Source: an uncultured Pelagibacteraceae bacterium
Lineage (GTDB): Bacteria; Pseudomonadota; Alphaproteobacteria; Pelagibacterales; Pelagibacteraceae
Assembly (NCBI GenBank): GCA_902585365.1
Contig: CACIDF010000002.1
Coordinates: 60,746-124,745, forward strand
DNA length: 64,000 nucleotides
Reading direction: 5' to 3'
In this document: positions 1-7,391 of the stretch, one piece after another
How positions within the stretch are numbered: position 1 is the stretch's first letter
How the letters are laid out: every line of letters starts with the position of its first letter
Notes under the pieces: model-generated
The model's database searches: none
The model's input: only the letters and a program-made list of their open reading frames with translations
What the model was told of the DNA's origin: nothing
Made by a program: the position numbers and the translations under genes

Positions 1-153
1 TCTTTGTTTCTTACAAAAAGTCACTAATTGCAAAATTTCTTTTGTATTAAAACTGCTAGAGTAATTTCTATATATTATGTTTATTGTCTTATTTAATTTA
101 TAGATTTCATCTTTGTTAAATTTGTTTATATAATAGTAAATAGATTTAAACAT
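1..153 (-). CDS. Partial thiamine phosphate synthase (ThiE/TenI)-like protein, N-terminus only
   Basis: An open frame of 51 codons runs on the minus strand from an ATG at 153 to the window edge with no stop. It begins MFKSIYYYINKF and contains IIYRNY and FCKK. This resembles, from memory, the N-terminus of the divergent ThiE/TenI-like proteins of SAR11, which make thiamine monophosphate or are degenerate relatives. The catalytic part lies outside the window, so the assignment is tentative. It is divergent from the PLP-binding protein gene and the two start codons touch (CATATG), so neither gene has room for an upstream leader. Confidence 0.5.
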   Translation of the reverse strand, partial: MFKSIYYYINKFNKDEIYKLNKTINIIYRNYSSSFNTKEILQLVTFCKKQR

Positions 154-795
154 ATGGAAAACGTAGTAAAAAATTTTAATGTAATAAAGCAAGAAATTAT
201 AGATAAAAAGAATGTTAAATTAGTTGCTGTTAGTAAAACTTTCTCAATTAGCCATATATTGCCCATAATTAACGAAGGTCACACTGATTTTGGTGAAAAC
301 AAAGTACAAGAAGCAATGGAGAAATGGACAAGTATTAAGCAAGACTTTCCAAAGATCAATTTACATTTAATAGGTAAATTGCAAACAAATAAAGTTAAGT
401 TTGTTTTACCTTTATTTGATTATATACATTCCTTAGATAATCTTAAGTTAGCAAGTAAGATAGCAGACGAGCAAATAAAAAAAAATTTTAAGCCCAAAAT
501 TTTTATACAAATTAATATTGGTGAAGAATCTCAAAAAAGTGGGATTGAAATAAGTAATTTAGAAAATTTTTATAAAAGATGCATTGAGGAATTTAAATTA
601 AATATAATTGGGCTAATGTGTATTCCACCATTTGATAAAGATTCTAAAAGTTATTTTATAAAAATGAGAGAATTATCTGAAAATTTAAATTTAAAAGATA
701 TAAGTATGGGCATGTCAGATGATTATATGGAGGCTATAGAACAAGGATCAACATTTATAAGAGTAGGCTCAAAAATATTCGGTGCAAGAGTTTAA
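154..795 (+). CDS. yggS: YggS-family pyridoxal 5'-phosphate homeostasis protein
   Basis: 213 residues, close to the usual 220-230 of the PLPBP/YggS family. These proteins bind PLP without known catalysis and buffer vitamin B6 and amino/keto acid pools in the cytoplasm. The PLP-lysine block is seen as KLVAVSKT (about residues 22-29), followed by DFGENKVQEA, HLIGKLQTNK, the IGLMCIPP strand and the C-terminal MGMSDDYMEAIEQGST phosphate-binding segment. The ATG at 154 gives the family's normal N-terminus and sits directly against the divergent start at 153. Its stop overlaps the stop of the convergent transpeptidase gene by four bases. Confidence 0.93.
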   Translation: MENVVKNFNVIKQEIIDKKNVKLVAVSKTFSISHILPIINEGHTDFGENKVQEAMEKWTSIKQDFPKINLHLIGKLQTNKVKFVLPLFDYIHSLDNLKLASKIADEQIKKNFKPKIFIQINIGEESQKSGIEISNLENFYKRCIEEFKLNIIGLMCIPPFDKDSKSYFIKMRELSENLNLKDISMGMSDDYMEAIEQGSTFIRVGSKIFGARV

Positions 796-1283
796 TAAAT
801 TTTAATTTTTGAATTTTTATTAATTATTTTTAATAGTATTAATAAATCGTTTTTTTTTAGAGCTATACAACCTTCAGTAGGACTATAATTTTTTGTTAAA
901 TGAATAAAAATTGCACTTCCTTTGAATGGTTTTGTTTTTTTTGTATTATACTCTATAACAATTAAAATATCATAAGTGCTATCTCTTCTATAAAATTTTT
1001 CACCTTTATTTTTTTTATCTAAAACAATTTCTTTATTATATTTCTTATTGTATGGATCATCGCACCAACCCATATTTTTGGTAATCTTTTTAGTTTTTAA
1101 TACTGTTTCTGGTTTATTAACTCTATCTGATCGGTAATAAACCTTACCAACTTTAAAAATTCCAATCGGGGTGCAACTATCTCCCTCAGTTTTTTTTGAT
1201 TTTAAACCTTTTTTACCAATAGAGCATTTGAACTTAAATTCATCAACAATTAAGTATTCTTTATTTTTTAATTTTAATAACAT
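792..1283 (-). CDS. L,D-transpeptidase (YkuD-like) family protein
   Basis: 163 residues. The catalytic signature is near the C-terminus: IFIHLT followed by SPTEGCIAL, a variant of the family's His...(S/T)xGC motif with the nucleophilic Cys. An early CTPIGIFKVG matches the TPxGxF block of these domains. Family members form 3-3 peptidoglycan cross-links or attach proteins to the wall. No signal peptide is visible, so export or a cytoplasmic role is unresolved. The start at 1283 lies only 11 bases from the divergent regulator gene, and its stop overlaps yggS in a shared TTAA. Confidence 0.8.
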   Translation of the reverse strand: MLLKLKNKEYLIVDEFKFKCSIGKKGLKSKKTEGDSCTPIGIFKVGKVYYRSDRVNKPETVLKTKKITKNMGWCDDPYNKKYNKEIVLDKKNKGEKFYRRDSTYDILIVIEYNTKKTKPFKGSAIFIHLTKNYSPTEGCIALKKNDLLILLKIINKNSKIKIY

Positions 1284-1294
1284 ATTATAATCTA

Positions 1295-1895
1295 ATGCAT
1301 TCGCAAAAGTTGCATATTTTAAATATACCAGAATTAGATAAAATTATTATAGAAATCAGAGATTATCTTAATTACGAGATTAATAACTTCACTGAAAAAA
1401 AGGAATTGATAAAAAAAATCGATGAAGACAGCAAATTTTTAGAAAATTCAATAATTATTGTTAATCAGAAAGACTTTTTTTCATTAAAAAACAAAACTAA
1501 TGAAAAACAAATTTATTGTATTACAAAATTTCCAATAAAAATCTCTAATTTATTCGATCAATTAAATGCAAGATTAATACAACAAAATTACTCAGTTCAA
1601 TCAAATATTAATATAAACAAATATATATTAGATATTAATTCTAGAATGTTAAAAAAAATCAGATAAAGAATTAAAATTAACTGAACGAGAAATTGATACT
1701 ATTTTATTTCTTAAAAATGAAAATAAACCAGTTAATGTGGATATTCTTCAAAAAAAGGTTTGGAAATATGGTCAAGATTTAGAAACCCATACAGTTGAGA
1801 CACATATTTATAGATTAAGAAAAAAAATCAAAGACACATTCAACGATGTCTCTTTTATAGAAAGTAAAAAGGATGGATATATAATTAATGAGTAA
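1295..1895 (+). pseudogene. Winged-helix (OmpR/PhoB-type) regulator, frameshifted in an A8 run
   Basis: The first frame (1295-1666, 123 aa) ends in MLKKIR and stops just after an A8 run at 1651-1658. Reading with seven A's restores a frame that runs to a TAA at 1893-1895, giving about 199 residues. The restored tail (KPVNVDILQKKVWKYG, ETHTVETHIYRLRKKI, KDGYIINE) is a clear OmpR/PhoB-type winged-helix DNA-binding domain. The N-terminal part could be a degenerate receiver domain, since I see no convincing phosphorylatable Asp pattern. The break may be a true inactivation, a homopolymer sequencing error, or a site of polymerase slippage. The last codons overlap the ArfA-like micro-gene. Confidence 0.75.
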
Positions 1896-1995
1896 GAAAA
1901 ATCCTCTTAAGAGAGACCTATTTACCAAAAAATATAAACCTAGAATTATTAAACCAAAAAAAGGAAAAGGTAGTTTTAAAAGAAAAAAAAATTGA
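1888..1995 (+). CDS. arfA: ArfA-like alternative ribosome-rescue factor (35 aa)
   Basis: Too short for the ORF track. An ATG at 1888 overlaps the end of the broken regulator gene by eight bases, and the TGA is at 1993-1995. The 35-residue product is very basic and ends in KPKKGKGSFKRKKN. This closely resembles the NKKGKGSYxRK segment of E. coli ArfA, with an upstream NPLKRDLF matching the DPLFR region. ArfA recruits release factor RF2 to ribosomes stalled on mRNAs without a stop codon. The shorter length and the absence of the E. coli hydrophobic tail are expected for a functional core. The gene ends directly against the convergent msrB stop. Similarity was judged by eye. Confidence 0.6.
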   Translation: MSKKNPLKRDLFTKKYKPRIIKPKKGKGSFKRKKN

Positions 1996-2472
1996 TTAAT
2001 TGTTAGTTGATGGTTTAAATATTAAACAAAGACCATTATTACAAAACCTTTTTCCAGTTTCACTTGGACCATCTGCAAAAACATGTCCATGATGAACACC
2101 GCAATTTGCACAATGATATTCAATTCTTTTCATTCCAAATGAGTAATCAACTTTAGTTTTAAATGCACCAGGTAAAGCCTCCGTAAAAGATGGCCAACCA
2201 GTACCGCTGTCAAACTTAGCAGTAGATGCAAACAATTTTGCACCGCAGTTTGCGCAATGATAAAAACCCTCTCTTTTTTCATTCAAAAGATCACTTGTAA
2301 ACGGCCTTTCTGTTCCTTCATTAAACATTATTTCTTTTTGTTTTTTGGTGAGATTTTCATTTATTACTTTTTTTGTGACAGCTTTTACAAACCTAAAAGG
2401 CATTAAAAAAAAAGATAAAAATGTTATACCAAGCAATTTTATAAAAGTTCTTTTATTTAAATTAGATTTCAT
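1996..2472 (-). CDS. msrB: Peptide-methionine (R)-S-oxide reductase, probably exported
   Basis: 158 residues. MsrB reduces methionine-R-sulfoxide in proteins. Two zinc-binding CANC pairs are seen at about residues 73-76 and 121-124. Between them is the substrate region KFDSGTGWPSF, and the catalytic Cys lies in GKRFCNNGLC. The N-terminus KRTFIKLLGITFLSFFLMP looks like a Tat-type or related signal, with KR instead of RR, so a periplasmic repair enzyme is likely. The start overlaps the DUF4149 stop by one base. Together with the ABM-domain gene it forms a three-gene operon that looks redox-related. Confidence 0.92.
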   Translation of the reverse strand: MKSNLNKRTFIKLLGITFLSFFLMPFRFVKAVTKKVINENLTKKQKEIMFNEGTERPFTSDLLNEKREGFYHCANCGAKLFASTAKFDSGTGWPSFTEALPGAFKTKVDYSFGMKRIEYHCANCGVHHGHVFADGPSETGKRFCNNGLCLIFKPSTNN

Positions 2473-2864
2473 TATTTTATTAATATTATTATAAGGAATA
2501 TCATCTGCACCAGGTTTATCAGTACAGACACAAAATGTGATACTTTGAAGTACTTTTCTTTACCATTGTCTTTAAATTTATTTATCAATGGCATTAAAAA
2601 AAAATTAGAAACAAAAAACAAAATACAAATAGACAGCATTAAGTAAAATTTAAGACTAAAATCACTTAAATAAGCGATCAATAAAACAACAATTAGGCTG
2701 ATACTAAGATTTAGTAAGTAATATAATGGAAATATACCTCTAATAAATTTTCTAGCATATTCTTCGTTTAAAAATCTAAATGTAGATGGTGCAACAACAA
2801 ATGAAAAAAAAAGCATAATCCCCAAAAGTATCGCAGTTAAATATGTAATGCTTTGTTCAATCAT
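2472..2864 (-). CDS. DUF4149-type small integral membrane protein
   Basis: 130 residues with four predicted hydrophobic helices (about 5-25, 45-65, 70-92, 108-129). The start includes FVVAPSTFRFL, a pattern seen in DUF4149/TMEM205-like proteins. No biochemical function is established for the family. It is translationally linked on both sides: its stop overlaps the msrB start, and its ATG overlaps the stop of the ABM-domain gene by one base. The context with msrB and a heme-oxygenase-fold protein suggests a role at the membrane in oxidative or heme-related stress, but that is inference only. Confidence 0.65.
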   Translation of the reverse strand: MIEQSITYLTAILLGIMLFFSFVVAPSTFRFLNEEYARKFIRGIFPLYYLLNLSISLIVVLLIAYLSDFSLKFYLMLSICILFFVSNFFLMPLINKFKDNGKEKYFKVSHFVSVLINLVQMIFLIIILIK

Positions 2865-3166
2865 TATAAAACAACTTCAAATCCCTCAAAATTAGGCGCA
2901 CCTAAATAAAGATCTTGATGTTGACCAGCATTCTTATGAGCTAACCTGAAGGCTTCTGATTTAGTCCAATTAATAAAGTCCTCTTTTGAATTCCATATAC
3001 TATGTGATGCATACAAGGTAAATTCTTCATTAGTATTTCCTTTAACTAAATGAAATTCTTTAAAACCTGGCACGCCTTTTAAATGAGTGTCTCTATTTTT
3101 CCAAACACTCTCAAAATCTTGTTCCTTTCCAAGTACAATTTTAAATCTATTCATCGCTATAAACAT
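2864..3166 (-). CDS. Antibiotic biosynthesis monooxygenase (ABM)-domain protein, HmoA/IsdG-like
   Basis: 100 residues covering one dimeric alpha/beta-barrel ABM domain. NRFKIVLGKEQDFESVWKNR, PGFKEFHLVKG and the SHSIWNSKEDFINWTKSEAF segment are typical of HmoA/IsdG-like proteins. Some members degrade heme to release iron and others are monooxygenases. The first gene of the msrB operon, it begins at 3166 after a 110-bp spacer shared with the divergent small secreted protein. Heme oxygenase activity is possible but not shown by the sequence. Confidence 0.72.
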   Translation of the reverse strand: MFIAMNRFKIVLGKEQDFESVWKNRDTHLKGVPGFKEFHLVKGNTNEEFTLYASHSIWNSKEDFINWTKSEAFRLAHKNAGQHQDLYLGAPNFEGFEVVL

Positions 3167-3276
3167 TGTGACTATATATATTTATTACATATGGTTTTAT
3201 AGCTTAATCAGTGTGACACTCTGTTGCTTAAAAATTATAAATAAATAACCATATTTAAGTTAACGGAAGGAAAACT

Positions 3277-3483
3277 ATGAAAAAATTAGCGTTAATTTTA
3301 TCTTTTGTATTATTTTCGAGTTCTGTCTTTGCAGGTTCATGTCCAATGATGGCAAAAAACCTTGATGCAAAAATTGCAGAAGCTCAAGAATTAAAAGATG
3401 CTGGAATGAAGGCTCACGATAGTGGTGATCACAAAAAATCAGTAGATCTTCTTAATAAAGCATTAGAAATGTTTAAAGGATAA
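3277..3483 (+). CDS. Small secreted protein of unknown function (68 aa)
   Basis: A clear Sec signal peptide (MKKLALILSFVLFSSSVFA, cleavage after AxA-like VFA) is followed by a mature part of about 48 residues with one Cys. An amphipathic helical segment rich in Ala, Lys, Asp and Leu follows, resembling one and a half TPR-like helices (AGMKAHDSGDHKKSVDLLNK). A good ribosome-binding site, GGAAGG, lies six bases before the ATG. I do not recognise a named family. It is likely a periplasmic protein, perhaps abundant, and it is followed at once by the GGGGC-hairpin element that recurs at 38972. Confidence 0.8.
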   Translation: MKKLALILSFVLFSSSVFAGSCPMMAKNLDAKIAEAQELKDAGMKAHDSGDHKKSVDLLNKALEMFKG

Positions 3484-3488
3484 ATTCT

Positions 3489-3525
3489 TTGGGGTTTGGG
3501 GCACCTGGCAACAAAACGCCCCTTT
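3489..3525 (+). other. Conserved GC-rich 3' element, copy 1 (candidate structured RNA)
   Basis: Six bases after the stop of the small secreted protein lies TTGGGGTTTGGGGC, then a 15-base loop ACCTGGCAACAAAAC and GCCCC. The stem GGGGC/GCCCC is at 3498-3502 and 3518-3522. The same block, with the same loop length, occurs at 38972-39008 after another small gene. Only three T's follow the stem, so it is not a classic intrinsic terminator, although it could end or protect the mRNA. The first GGGT can also pair with ACCT in the loop, which would make an H-type pseudoknot. Confidence 0.7.
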
Positions 3526-4347
3526 CTAATCATAATAACCAATCTTCTTTAAATATTTCTTGGACATGATTGGTAATAAAAATGCTTTTGGATTTTTAGG
3601 ATAATTTTCCCATAATAAACCATGTTCTTTTTTTTCAGGTGAATTTAAAAACCCTTCACTATTAGGACTTATGTTGAAAGAAATATGATCCACAGTTGCA
3701 TGACCGCTATAACCAATAATTTGACCTTTCTTTACTTTTTTTTTCTTAATACCACCACAATCTTTATGATCAACTAACCTATTTCGTCTTTGGTTAGGAA
3801 TTTCTATTTGATAAAATTTTCTTACTTTGCAATTACCTTTACCAAATCCAGGCACCAAAGGATTATTTGGTAATAAATGGTAGTACAATACCATATCATT
3901 ATCTATTGTTTTAAATGTTAAAGATAAACCATCATATGGATACCTACATCTTATTTTTTTTCCTGTAGTTGGATGTTTAATGATTTTAGTATTCTTCCCC
4001 TTATGTTTTATTTGTGATGCATTATTAATAAGACATGAATACTCAGAACTATAATCAGTTGCTATAACTAATTCCATATCTTTTACAGCAATGAGAGGAG
4101 TGCCTCTTTTTACCTCTATAGTTGTCCCCATTTTTCCAGAGTAACCTGATTTTTTATTACCTAAGCATACTGCTTTACCTGAAGGTTTATATGAATTAGG
4201 ACTTGCAGTAGAAGTAACTTTTGCTCCATTAAATTTACATGGTAGTTTCTTATAAGTCTTATATTTAATTTTAGTCTCAGCAAACGAATGTGAAGTAAAA
4301 AGAGAAAACATCAAAACAAGAATTATATACAGATAAGGTCTTTTCAT
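3526..4347 (-). CDS. Exported M23-like (LytM-fold) protein, probably lacking catalysis
   Basis: 273 residues with a signal peptide (MKRPYLYIILVLMFSLFTSHSFA). The fold cues are GTTIEVKRGTPLIAV, LYYHLLP and VKKGQIIGYSGHATVDHISFNI, matching the order of an M23 peptidase barrel. The usual HLHFE ending, which supplies metal ligands, here reads DHISFN. The second His is therefore missing and the protein may be a degenerate LytM factor that regulates rather than cuts peptidoglycan. Six or more Cys in the mature part suggest disulfides. The stop is next to the GC-rich 3' element, and the start overlaps the lipase gene by four bases. Confidence 0.7.
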   Translation of the reverse strand: MKRPYLYIILVLMFSLFTSHSFAETKIKYKTYKKLPCKFNGAKVTSTASPNSYKPSGKAVCLGNKKSGYSGKMGTTIEVKRGTPLIAVKDMELVIATDYSSEYSCLINNASQIKHKGKNTKIIKHPTTGKKIRCRYPYDGLSLTFKTIDNDMVLYYHLLPNNPLVPGFGKGNCKVRKFYQIEIPNQRRNRLVDHKDCGGIKKKKVKKGQIIGYSGHATVDHISFNISPNSEGFLNSPEKKEHGLLWENYPKNPKAFLLPIMSKKYLKKIGYYD

Positions 4348-4976
4348 TCTAAATTAATTATACTTTCTTTTATTGTTTTTGAAATCAACTTAGCACCCTC
4401 ATAGTTTGGATGAATACCATCACTTTGATTAAGCTTTGGATTTAAAGCCACTTTTTTTAGTAAAAAAGGTATTAAAGTTAAATCATATTCTTCTGCTAAC
4501 TTAGGAAAAATATCATCAAATTTTTTCTTATATGCTAATCCGTTTGTTGGAGACGCCTTCATACCTGCTAAAATAATATTAATATTATTGGTTTTTATAA
4601 TTTCTATAATATTTCTTAGATTACTCTCTGTTTGATCTGGATTAATTCTTCTAAGCATATCATTAGCCCCCAATCCTAAAACAATCAAATCAATATCACC
4701 ACCAGAGGTATATTCGTCAATTCTATCCAATCCATCTTCTGAGGTATCTCCAGAAACACTTCCATTTATTACTTTGATATTATATCCAGCTTCTTTTAGA
4801 TCATTTTCTAATATTATTGAAAGTGTTTGGTCTTCTTTTAAACCATACCCAGACATTAAACTATCTCCGAATAATAGTATCTTATTTACATTCTCTAACT
4901 TATTATTCTCGCTACAACTAATCAAAATCAAGCTGATTAGAAGAGTTTTAAAAAATATTAAAAGTTTATTTTTCAA
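4344..4976 (-). CDS. tesA: GDSL/SGNH-family lipoprotein esterase (TesA-like)
   Basis: 210 residues. The SGNH blocks are all present: FGDSLMSG (nucleophile Ser), NGSVSGDTS (Gly), GLGANDMLR (Asn) and SDGIHPNYEGA (Asp/His). It is therefore an arylesterase/thioesterase/lysophospholipase I-type hydrolase. The N-terminus LISLILISCSEN contains a lipobox, so the mature protein is probably membrane anchored. The start is a TTG overlapping the TGA of the small basic ORF upstream (TTGA), which implies translational coupling. It also overlaps the M23-like gene downstream by four bases. Confidence 0.88.
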   Translation of the reverse strand: MKNKLLIFFKTLLISLILISCSENNKLENVNKILLFGDSLMSGYGLKEDQTLSIILENDLKEAGYNIKVINGSVSGDTSEDGLDRIDEYTSGGDIDLIVLGLGANDMLRRINPDQTESNLRNIIEIIKTNNINIILAGMKASPTNGLAYKKKFDDIFPKLAEEYDLTLIPFLLKKVALNPKLNQSDGIHPNYEGAKLISKTIKESIINLE

Positions 4977-5089
4977 TTTTTATTTTTCTTTTTCTCTCTT
5001 TTAATTTTTCTCTTTTCTTTCAAAGATAACTTAGGTTTTTTCATTACACTCGAATCTTTAAATGATTTTCCACTGTATCTTTTTGACAT
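4973..5089 (-). CDS. Small basic protein of unknown function (38 aa)
   Basis: Not in the ORF track. The ATG at 5087-5089 opens a 38-codon frame ending in TGA at 4973-4975, which overlaps the TTG start of the esterase gene. The product begins MSKRYSGKSFKDSSVM, continues with KPKLSLKEKR and ends in a Lys/Arg-rich helix. It looks like a small nucleic-acid-binding or ribosome-associated protein, but I do not recognise the family. Coupling to the next gene and the coherent composition argue that it is real. Confidence 0.6.
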   Translation of the reverse strand: MSKRYSGKSFKDSSVMKKPKLSLKEKRKIKREKKKNKN

Positions 5090-5119
5090 ATATTAATTAC
5101 TTCATCTAATTAGAAAACT

Positions 5120-6388
5120 TTAGACTAATAATATTAACTTTAAGTTACTTATAATCAAAAAAAATAAAAAATATGCAAAAATAAGCAAATTATTTTTTTT
5201 ATAGTAAACTTTTTTTAAATCTAGATTAAAAGAGAAAATTGTAAGAAATACTATAAGAATAAAAGGATCAAAATATTTGTGGTAAATTGTATATTGTGGA
5301 TTATTCAAAATAATTAATACCAGGAGTAAAATATTTAAATATTTTTTCGAAATTAATGAACAGATCATTAGAATCGAAAAAAAAGATATAAAATAAAACA
5401 AGTAATTATTGTTAAAGAAATAATTAGATAACTTAAAAAATATACCGCCACCACTATAAGAATAATTATAATTAAAGTTTAATACGCAAATTAAAAAGAT
5501 AATTAGAGAAATTAATATATTTTTAATATCAAAAACATTATTTATTTTAATTATTTTCAAAAAAATAAATGGTACTAAGTAAAAGAAAACAATTGAAAAT
5601 GTTATTAAAATATCATTGAAAAAATTATTAAAAATAATTTTTTCGCTCCCTCCAATTCCTATTGCGGCTGATTTTAATAAAAAATTTACATCGAGAATAA
5701 AAATGTAATAGAAAGCAGGAAAAGCCAGCAATAAATTTATAATAACCAAGTACAAAATTTGTCTTGAGAAAAAGCCGTAATATAAAATGAAATTAATTAA
5801 AAAAAATATTGAAAAAACAGAAAAATTAGGACTTAGATAAGCGCTAAAAGCTAAAACAAAAACATTGTAAATAGCAAATTTAAAATTTTTACTCTCATCA
5901 AATTGTAAAAAGTAATAAATGCTTAGAGTAAACAAAATTAGACCAGATAATCTACTATCTGGCCAAATAGATAAACTTCTAAATGTTGGTGATAAAAAAA
6001 TCAGACTTACTAAAAAAAATAAAATTTTTTTATCTACGCCACTAAATTTTATGCTTAAGCACTTATAAAAGACAAAAGGTAATAGCAAGCATAAATGCAG
6101 ATGGGTTAGCCTTATAAAAACATCAGGTACATTAATTTTTTCAAATAAAGATAAAAATATTATTAAAACTGGCGAATGTCTTGTTGCGAATGTGTCATAT
6201 TCATAAAAAGTTTTTAAAAATTCATCAGCAAATCCCTGACTTGCACTCTTTTGATTAAGATAATCTTTAATAGCACCACCTGTCGAATTTTCACTGAAAA
6301 TAAAACTTATTATCAAAGTCACATAAAGAAAAAGATAAAAAATAGTTTCTTTTCTATACGAATTAATACTTGAAAAAGTTAAAGACAT
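5120..6388 (-). CDS. Polytopic membrane protein, possible GT-C-type glycosyltransferase
   Basis: 422 residues with about ten to twelve hydrophobic helices throughout. A long first extracytoplasmic loop follows helix one and contains GGAIKDY and FATRHSPV. The helix region around SPTFRSLSIWPDSRLSGL recalls lipid-linked-sugar glycosyltransferases of the ArnT/PMT type. No certain catalytic motif is visible, so the glycosyltransferase label is a fold guess. It is composed almost wholly of Phe, Ile, Leu, Asn and Lys, as expected for a membrane protein in this AT-rich genome. It lies 13 bases from the FAD oxidoreductase gene upstream and may be co-transcribed with it. Confidence 0.6.
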   Translation of the reverse strand: MSLTFSSINSYRKETIFYLFLYVTLIISFIFSENSTGGAIKDYLNQKSASQGFADEFLKTFYEYDTFATRHSPVLIIFLSLFEKINVPDVFIRLTHLHLCLLLPFVFYKCLSIKFSGVDKKILFFLVSLIFLSPTFRSLSIWPDSRLSGLILFTLSIYYFLQFDESKNFKFAIYNVFVLAFSAYLSPNFSVFSIFFLINFILYYGFFSRQILYLVIINLLLAFPAFYYIFILDVNFLLKSAAIGIGGSEKIIFNNFFNDILITFSIVFFYLVPFIFLKIIKINNVFDIKNILISLIIFLICVLNFNYNYSYSGGGIFFKLSNYFFNNNYLFYFISFFSILMICSLISKKYLNILLLVLIILNNPQYTIYHKYFDPFILIVFLTIFSFNLDLKKVYYKKNNLLIFAYFLFFLIISNLKLILLV

Positions 6389-6401
6389 ATTTAATCTTAT
6401 T

Positions 6402-7379
6402 TTAAATTTTTATATTCATCTTTTTGTATAAATTATTCGCGCTTAACCATCCATTTTCTAGTCTTGGTCCACCGAACCAATCAGCACAAATTCCTAGTCC
6501 TAGTTTTTTATCCCAGTAACTTTTAGTTTTTAAAGGTTTTGAGTTAGATGAATATTTCCATCCGTGAATATGTGTGAAATATATTTTTTTTATTTTTACT
6601 TTAGTTAATTTTTTAAACTTATTAATCAAAACGTTTGTATAAAACTTTTTTTTATTTCTATAATTATCAGTATGTTTTTTCCCATATTCATAAGTGCTTT
6701 GAAGTACCCATAAATCTTTATTATATTTAAATCTTTTTTTTGAATTTTCGTTTGAAACCCAGCCTAAAATATCATCATTAGTAAAAAAACTACTTACATT
6801 ACTATCAGTTTTATTGGTCATCAATAACACAGTCAGACTTGAATTCATTTTTACTTTATTTGTAAATAGTTTTGTTTTTACAAACTTAGATGCTAGCTTC
6901 TTTACTTGTGGAAATGGAGCTGTAATAATTAAGTTTTTTGCATAAGCGCTAGTGTTATTCTTAAATTTAAGAAACCAACAATCTTTTTTTCTTTGTATCT
7001 CTGACAATTCTGATTGGAATTTACAATTTATACTTTTTAATAAATGTTTACTAATGTCGTTATTACCTCTTACACCTATTAATTTAATGTGTTTTTTGTC
7101 TCTTTTTACTCTTTCATTTAAAAATTCGTGATTGCCTTTCCAATGTTTGATAACTCTTTTTCTAATTAGCTTATTAGTAAAAGATTTAAACTCTTTAGAT
7201 CTCGGAGATAGGTATTGAAGACCATGATCAAAACCTATGTTACCTTTAAACCTTTTAAAAGAGCTTCTCCCACCAACTCCTTTAGCTTTTTCGAAAACTT
7301 TAATTGAATATTTTTTAACCAGCTTGTTAGATATTGTGGCACCTGATATTCCTGATCCTATTACAGCAAAATCAATCAT
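6402..7379 (-). CDS. FAD-dependent amine-oxidase/renalase-like oxidoreductase
   Basis: 325 residues. The N-terminus has a dinucleotide-binding fold, AVIGSGISGATISNKL, followed by EKAKGVGGRSS, the second FAD motif of the monoamine oxidase/renalase group. The C-terminal GLGICADWFGGPRLENGWLSA matches the flavin-binding end of renalase-like proteins. The substrate cannot be told from the sequence. It sits between the PfkB kinase gene (12-base gap) and the membrane protein gene on the same strand. Confidence 0.8.
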   Translation of the reverse strand: MIDFAVIGSGISGATISNKLVKKYSIKVFEKAKGVGGRSSFKRFKGNIGFDHGLQYLSPRSKEFKSFTNKLIRKRVIKHWKGNHEFLNERVKRDKKHIKLIGVRGNNDISKHLLKSINCKFQSELSEIQRKKDCWFLKFKNNTSAYAKNLIITAPFPQVKKLASKFVKTKLFTNKVKMNSSLTVLLMTNKTDSNVSSFFTNDDILGWVSNENSKKRFKYNKDLWVLQSTYEYGKKHTDNYRNKKKFYTNVLINKFKKLTKVKIKKIYFTHIHGWKYSSNSKPLKTKSYWDKKLGLGICADWFGGPRLENGWLSANNLYKKMNIKI

Positions 7380-7391
7380 TAGGACTAATTA

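Noticed and set aside
3489-3525. Repeat element read as 5S rRNA or an ordinary terminator
   Set aside because: CCTGGCAAC recalls the start of 5S rRNA, but nothing else fits and the length is far too short. There is no U tract for a classic terminator.
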